Origin: an uncultured Coriobacteriales bacterium
GTDB lineage: Bacteria; Actinomycetota; Coriobacteriia; Coriobacteriales; QAMH01
NCBI GenBank assembly: GCA_934646835.1
Contig: CAKUES010000007.1
Location: forward strand, 1 to 64,000
Length of the DNA: 64,000 nucleotides
Direction: 5' to 3'
In this document: piece after piece, positions 61,470 to 64,000 of the stretch
How positions within the stretch are numbered: position 1 is the stretch's first letter
Layout: each line of letters opens with the position of its first letter
Notes under the pieces: generated by a model
The model's input: the letters and a program-made list of their open reading frames with translations, nothing else
The model's database searches: none
Told to the model about the DNA's origin: nothing
Position numbers and translations under genes: made by a program

Positions 61470-63254
61470 ATGGAAATGAAGACGCTTCTCATCGTCGACT
61501 CGCTCGAGATCGACCGCTCCGTCCTCTCGGCAATGCTATCTTCGCGCTACCAGGTTCTCGAAGCGTCTGACGGCGAGTCCGCGCTCGAGTTCCTTGCCTC
61601 GAACTTTGAGTCCGTTGACATCGTGCTGCTCGCTTTCGAGCTCGATGGCATGAGCGGCATCGCTACCCTGGGCAAGATGCGCGAGCTCGGCTACCTCGAG
61701 GCAATCCCCGTCCTCATGCTCACGCTTGAGACCACAACCGGGCTCATGGGCAACGCCTATGCACTCGGTGCGCTCGACTTCATCAGCAGGCCTTTCGACA
61801 TGCAGGTGGTGCAGCATCGCCTCTCCAATGCGCTTGCCATTGGCGCGCTGCGCCAAGGCGCTAAGAGAGGCGGCTTTGAGCTGCCGAGCCCCGACTCCGA
61901 GGTGCTCGAGCACGAGCTCGCTCTTCTTAGCGCGAAAAGCGCTCGCATGAGCACTGAAATCGATCAGATTCGACGCATGTTTACCAAGCTTACGGATGAG
62001 GTGTGGTTCCAATACCGCTTCGAGCCCGCAACGCTTATCGCCAATCCCAAGTTGCAGGCCTTGATCGACGTGCCGCTCATGACGAGCGACCCTCTCGGCA
62101 ATTCCATGACGAGCGAGGCGGCTAGAGAGTTCTTGCGTTATGCGTTGTCGCGTTTCGAGGGTCTGGCGCCCGGCGAGCGCTACTTCGAGATCGTTGTTCC
62201 CGCTAAGCTCGTCAGTTCCAAACACCGCTTGCTCGTCAAGGGAGGCAGTCTCGTTGCCCATGATGGAGAGCGCGCCATGACGACGGGCATCGTTGCCCGC
62301 GTTATCGATATCGAGGGCGAGGTGAGTGCGCTCGAGCGCGCCGCACTTGATACCAATCGCATCGTAGCCTCCGTCCTTGAGGGCAGCGGCAACGATGAGG
62401 AGGGCGCTGTTGGCGTCAAAGCCCTCATGGCATGTCTTGGCCAGGTGTTCGATGTCGTGCGCGTCGTCGACCCTGCTATCTGCGCTCAGATCAGCCTCGG
62501 AGCTGGTGAGGTCGAAGCCACGCGTCATGACCGCTGCTTCGACGTATGGGGCAAAAGCCAGCGTTGCGCAGACTGTGTCTCCGCTCGCGTCTCCAAGGAG
62601 CTGCCTCGCGCCAACAAGTTCGAGAGCATCGGCGGAGAGGTCTTCTACATCATCTCAAGCTACCTCGAGCTTGCAGGCAGGGGCTATGCCCTCGAGTGCG
62701 TTTCGAGAATCGACGACAACGTCTCTGGCTTGGCCGAAGCTGCAAGCGAGCGCCATCTGCTCTCCCTTGCAGAGTACAACTCCCGACTCCATCAGGACCC
62801 GGTTTCCGGCGCGTTTTCCCGCAGCTACTGGAATGACCGTGCATCCGTCCTCGAGGGGCGCTATGCGGTGGCGGTTGTGGATATCGATAACTTCAAGATG
62901 ATTAACGACCAACTCGGCCACCTTTGGGGCGACAGGGCCCTGCGCATGCTCGTGCAAGCGCTGAGCGCGTGTACCCGTCCGGTCGATCGCATCGTCCGCT
63001 ATGGCGGCGATGAGTTCGTCGTCATCTTGTCCGGGATGGAGGAGGCCTCCATGGAGTCGCGTCTCAGCGCGATGATCGAAAAGGTCGGTTGCGTGCACAT
63101 CGGAGATGACGGCGAGGTCTCGCTTCAGGTGAGTATCGGCGCCGTATGCGGCAAGGGCAAGGTCGCAGAGATGTTCAAGGCGGCAGATGCTGCGCTCTAT
63201 AAAGCCAAGCAGACCAAGGGCTGCCTTGTCGCGGGCACGTGGAATGGCGAGTAG
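61470..63254 (+). CDS. Diguanylate cyclase with pseudo-receiver and cysteine-rich sensor region
   Basis: 594 residues. Residues 1-~125 are a CheY-like receiver fold in which the phospho-acceptor is missing (IVLLAFELDGMSG, alanine 55 where aspartate is expected) and the lysine of the usual KPF is arginine (FISRPFD). The middle ~300 residues are PAS-like and contain CFDVWGKSQRCADC (~residues 355-370). The C-terminal GGDEF domain is complete: GGDEF (~511) with the inhibitory RPVD five residues before it, so c-di-GMP synthesis with product inhibition is expected. No membrane segment. A second ATG two codons in is possible; the ribosome site is weak. Confidence 0.9.
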   Translation: MEMKTLLIVDSLEIDRSVLSAMLSSRYQVLEASDGESALEFLASNFESVDIVLLAFELDGMSGIATLGKMRELGYLEAIPVLMLTLETTTGLMGNAYALGALDFISRPFDMQVVQHRLSNALAIGALRQGAKRGGFELPSPDSEVLEHELALLSAKSARMSTEIDQIRRMFTKLTDEVWFQYRFEPATLIANPKLQALIDVPLMTSDPLGNSMTSEAAREFLRYALSRFEGLAPGERYFEIVVPAKLVSSKHRLLVKGGSLVAHDGERAMTTGIVARVIDIEGEVSALERAALDTNRIVASVLEGSGNDEEGAVGVKALMACLGQVFDVVRVVDPAICAQISLGAGEVEATRHDRCFDVWGKSQRCADCVSARVSKELPRANKFESIGGEVFYIISSYLELAGRGYALECVSRIDDNVSGLAEAASERHLLSLAEYNSRLHQDPVSGAFSRSYWNDRASVLEGRYAVAVVDIDNFKMINDQLGHLWGDRALRMLVQALSACTRPVDRIVRYGGDEFVVILSGMEEASMESRLSAMIEKVGCVHIGDDGEVSLQVSIGAVCGKGKVAEMFKAADAALYKAKQTKGCLVAGTWNGE

Positions 63255-63397
63255 CGGATTCGGATTTTGCCGAGTGTTTGCGGCTCTGCTGGTACGCAGA
63301 ATGCACCTTTTCATGCTTGAAACGCTTCTCTTGCTCCCGTTTCGCCTCTCTCTTTATGGATTTCCCCCGCTTATTGCACATTTTTTCCGCATAAGCA

Positions 63398-63425
63398 TTT
63401 ACCAAAGCGAGATTTAGTGCATAAT
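63398..63425 (+). promoter_or_regulatory. Promoter of mihF
   Basis: TTTACC (63398-63403), 16-nt spacer, CATAAT (63420-63425), about 50 nt before the start, in an AT-rich stretch. Confidence 0.5.
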
Positions 63426-63476
63426 CCTAATGCGTCTTTCCCAAGACGCGATTGCCTAGACAAGAAGGAGAATCAC

Positions 63477-63782
63477 ATGGCACTCCCCACTATGACTGAA
63501 GAGCAGCGCGCTGCTGCTCTCGAGAAGGCCGCTCAGGCTCGCAAGGCCCGCGCTGAGCTCAAGGCTGATATCAAGGCTGGCAAGATCACCATCAAGGAGA
63601 TCCTGGAGTCCGAGGACGACATCGTCAAGAAGACCAAGGTCACCGCTGTTCTGGGCGCTATGCCCGGCTACGGCAAGGCCAAGGTTGCCGCTCTGATGGA
63701 GGAGTGCAACATCCAGGAGAACCGCCGCATCGGTGGCCTGGGCTCCAAGCAGAAGGCCGAGCTCCTCGAGAAGCTCGCTTAA
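63477..63782 (+). CDS. mihF: Actinobacterial integration host factor
   Basis: 101-residue nucleoid-associated protein: an N-terminal charged helix (TEEQRAAALEKAAQARKARAE), then the helix-two-turn-helix DNA-binding part (LGAMPGYGKAKVAALMEEC, RRIGGLGSKQKAELL). Restricted to actinobacteria as far as known, supporting the assignment of the window. GAAGGAG upstream of the ATG. Confidence 0.94.
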   Translation: MALPTMTEEQRAAALEKAAQARKARAELKADIKAGKITIKEILESEDDIVKKTKVTAVLGAMPGYGKAKVAALMEECNIQENRRIGGLGSKQKAELLEKLA

Positions 63783-63806
63783 GCTTACAGCTTGCATAGT
63801 GCAGAC

Positions 63807-63840
63807 AGGGGACGTCCTTAGGGGCGTCCTCTTTCGTTTT
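63807..63840 (+). terminator. Terminator of mihF
   Basis: AGGGGACG (63807-63814) pairs with CGTCCTCT (63825-63832), one G-U pair, followed by TTCGTTTT. Confidence 0.65.
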
Positions 63841-63877
63841 GCCTCCCTGGTTCGCGGCGCATCTCTACACTTTCCAG

Positions 63878-63977
63878 CCCGTCCAAAAACGCCCTGGTCT
63901 TTTATGGGACAGAGGGAGTTTCCAGTTGCTGCCAACTCTCTCTGTCCCATAAAAGACCAGGGCGATTTTGGGACGGG
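63878..63977. repeat. REPIN-like hairpin C' (CCTGGTCTTTT family)
   Basis: Arms of about 43 nt (63878-63920 and 63934-63977) pair with three small mismatches or gaps. The right arm shows GTCCCA...TGGGAC around a 19-nt centre. It shares CCTGGTCTTTTxTGGGACAG with hairpin C at 35601. Confidence 0.9.
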
Positions 63978-64000
63978 CCTTGTGTGCCGACAGTCTGAAC

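Overview
The window is about 60% GC and densely packed, with genes mostly on the plus strand. Gene content points to an actinobacterium of the class Coriobacteriia (Collinsella/Olsenella/Atopobium-like). The indicators are an actinobacterial-type integration host factor (mihF), SpoVS, a bifunctional Rel, a ferredoxin-linked 2-oxoacid oxidoreductase with phenylacetate-CoA ligase (anaerobic metabolism), and the order ruvCAB-metK-priA-rplS-rnhB-secDF-recJ-rel. The genus is inferred; nothing in the window fixes it.

Layout. 1-160: 3' end of a 5S rRNA and an rRNA-operon terminator. 0.3-6 kb: NifU-like protein, an FAD reductase on the minus strand, lgt, YebC and ruvC-ruvA-ruvB. 6-14.3 kb: metK, priA, rplS, rnhB, secD, secF. 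14.4-21.3 kb: a RecJ-HIRAN-RecQ-like fusion, rel and a metallo-beta-lactamase hydrolase. 21.6-26.8 kb: an arylacetate/2-oxoacid module (phenylacetate-CoA ligase, a free-standing LysR effector domain, three genes of a 2-oxoacid:ferredoxin oxidoreductase). 26.9-27.4 kb: four tRNA genes as two Asn-Val units. 27.4-35.4 kb: ABC-F ATPase, site-2 protease, scpA-scpB-rluB, trpS and an MFS transporter with no normal start codon. 35.8-37.4 kb (minus): two cyclophilin-like lipoproteins, one apparently without its catalytic arginine. 37.7-46.0 kb: tyrA, aroA, cmk, plsC, ispH, der, plsY, gpsA. 46.2-52.0 kb: rpe, cysteine desulfurase, PHP phosphatase, Nif3-like protein, zinc-ribbon coiled-coil protein, coaBC. 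52.3-56.4 kb: a degenerate ABC ATPase with a YhgE/Pip membrane protein, then a MarR-like gene facing them. 56.8-63.8 kb: spoVS, miaB, miaA, a small membrane protein, hflX, a diguanylate cyclase and mihF.

Most genes are housekeeping: recombination and repair, protein export, chromosome segregation, lipid, isoprenoid and aromatic amino-acid synthesis, tRNA modification and the stringent response. The unusual material lies in protein architecture (RecJ-HIRAN-RecQ fusion; oppositely charged tails on SecD and SecF; a catalytically degenerate ABC subunit beside YhgE; a pseudo-receiver on a diguanylate cyclase) and between genes. The intergenic regions carry several families of long, near-perfect hairpins. 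In these, each arm is itself a palindrome, often around a constant 17-nt centre. That is the architecture of REP/REPIN elements, and single copies appear to serve as terminators. A separate four-copy hairpin family with a GTAGGGGAGGGAC core sits downstream of four different genes. These dispersed hairpins are the best candidate here for something not yet described.
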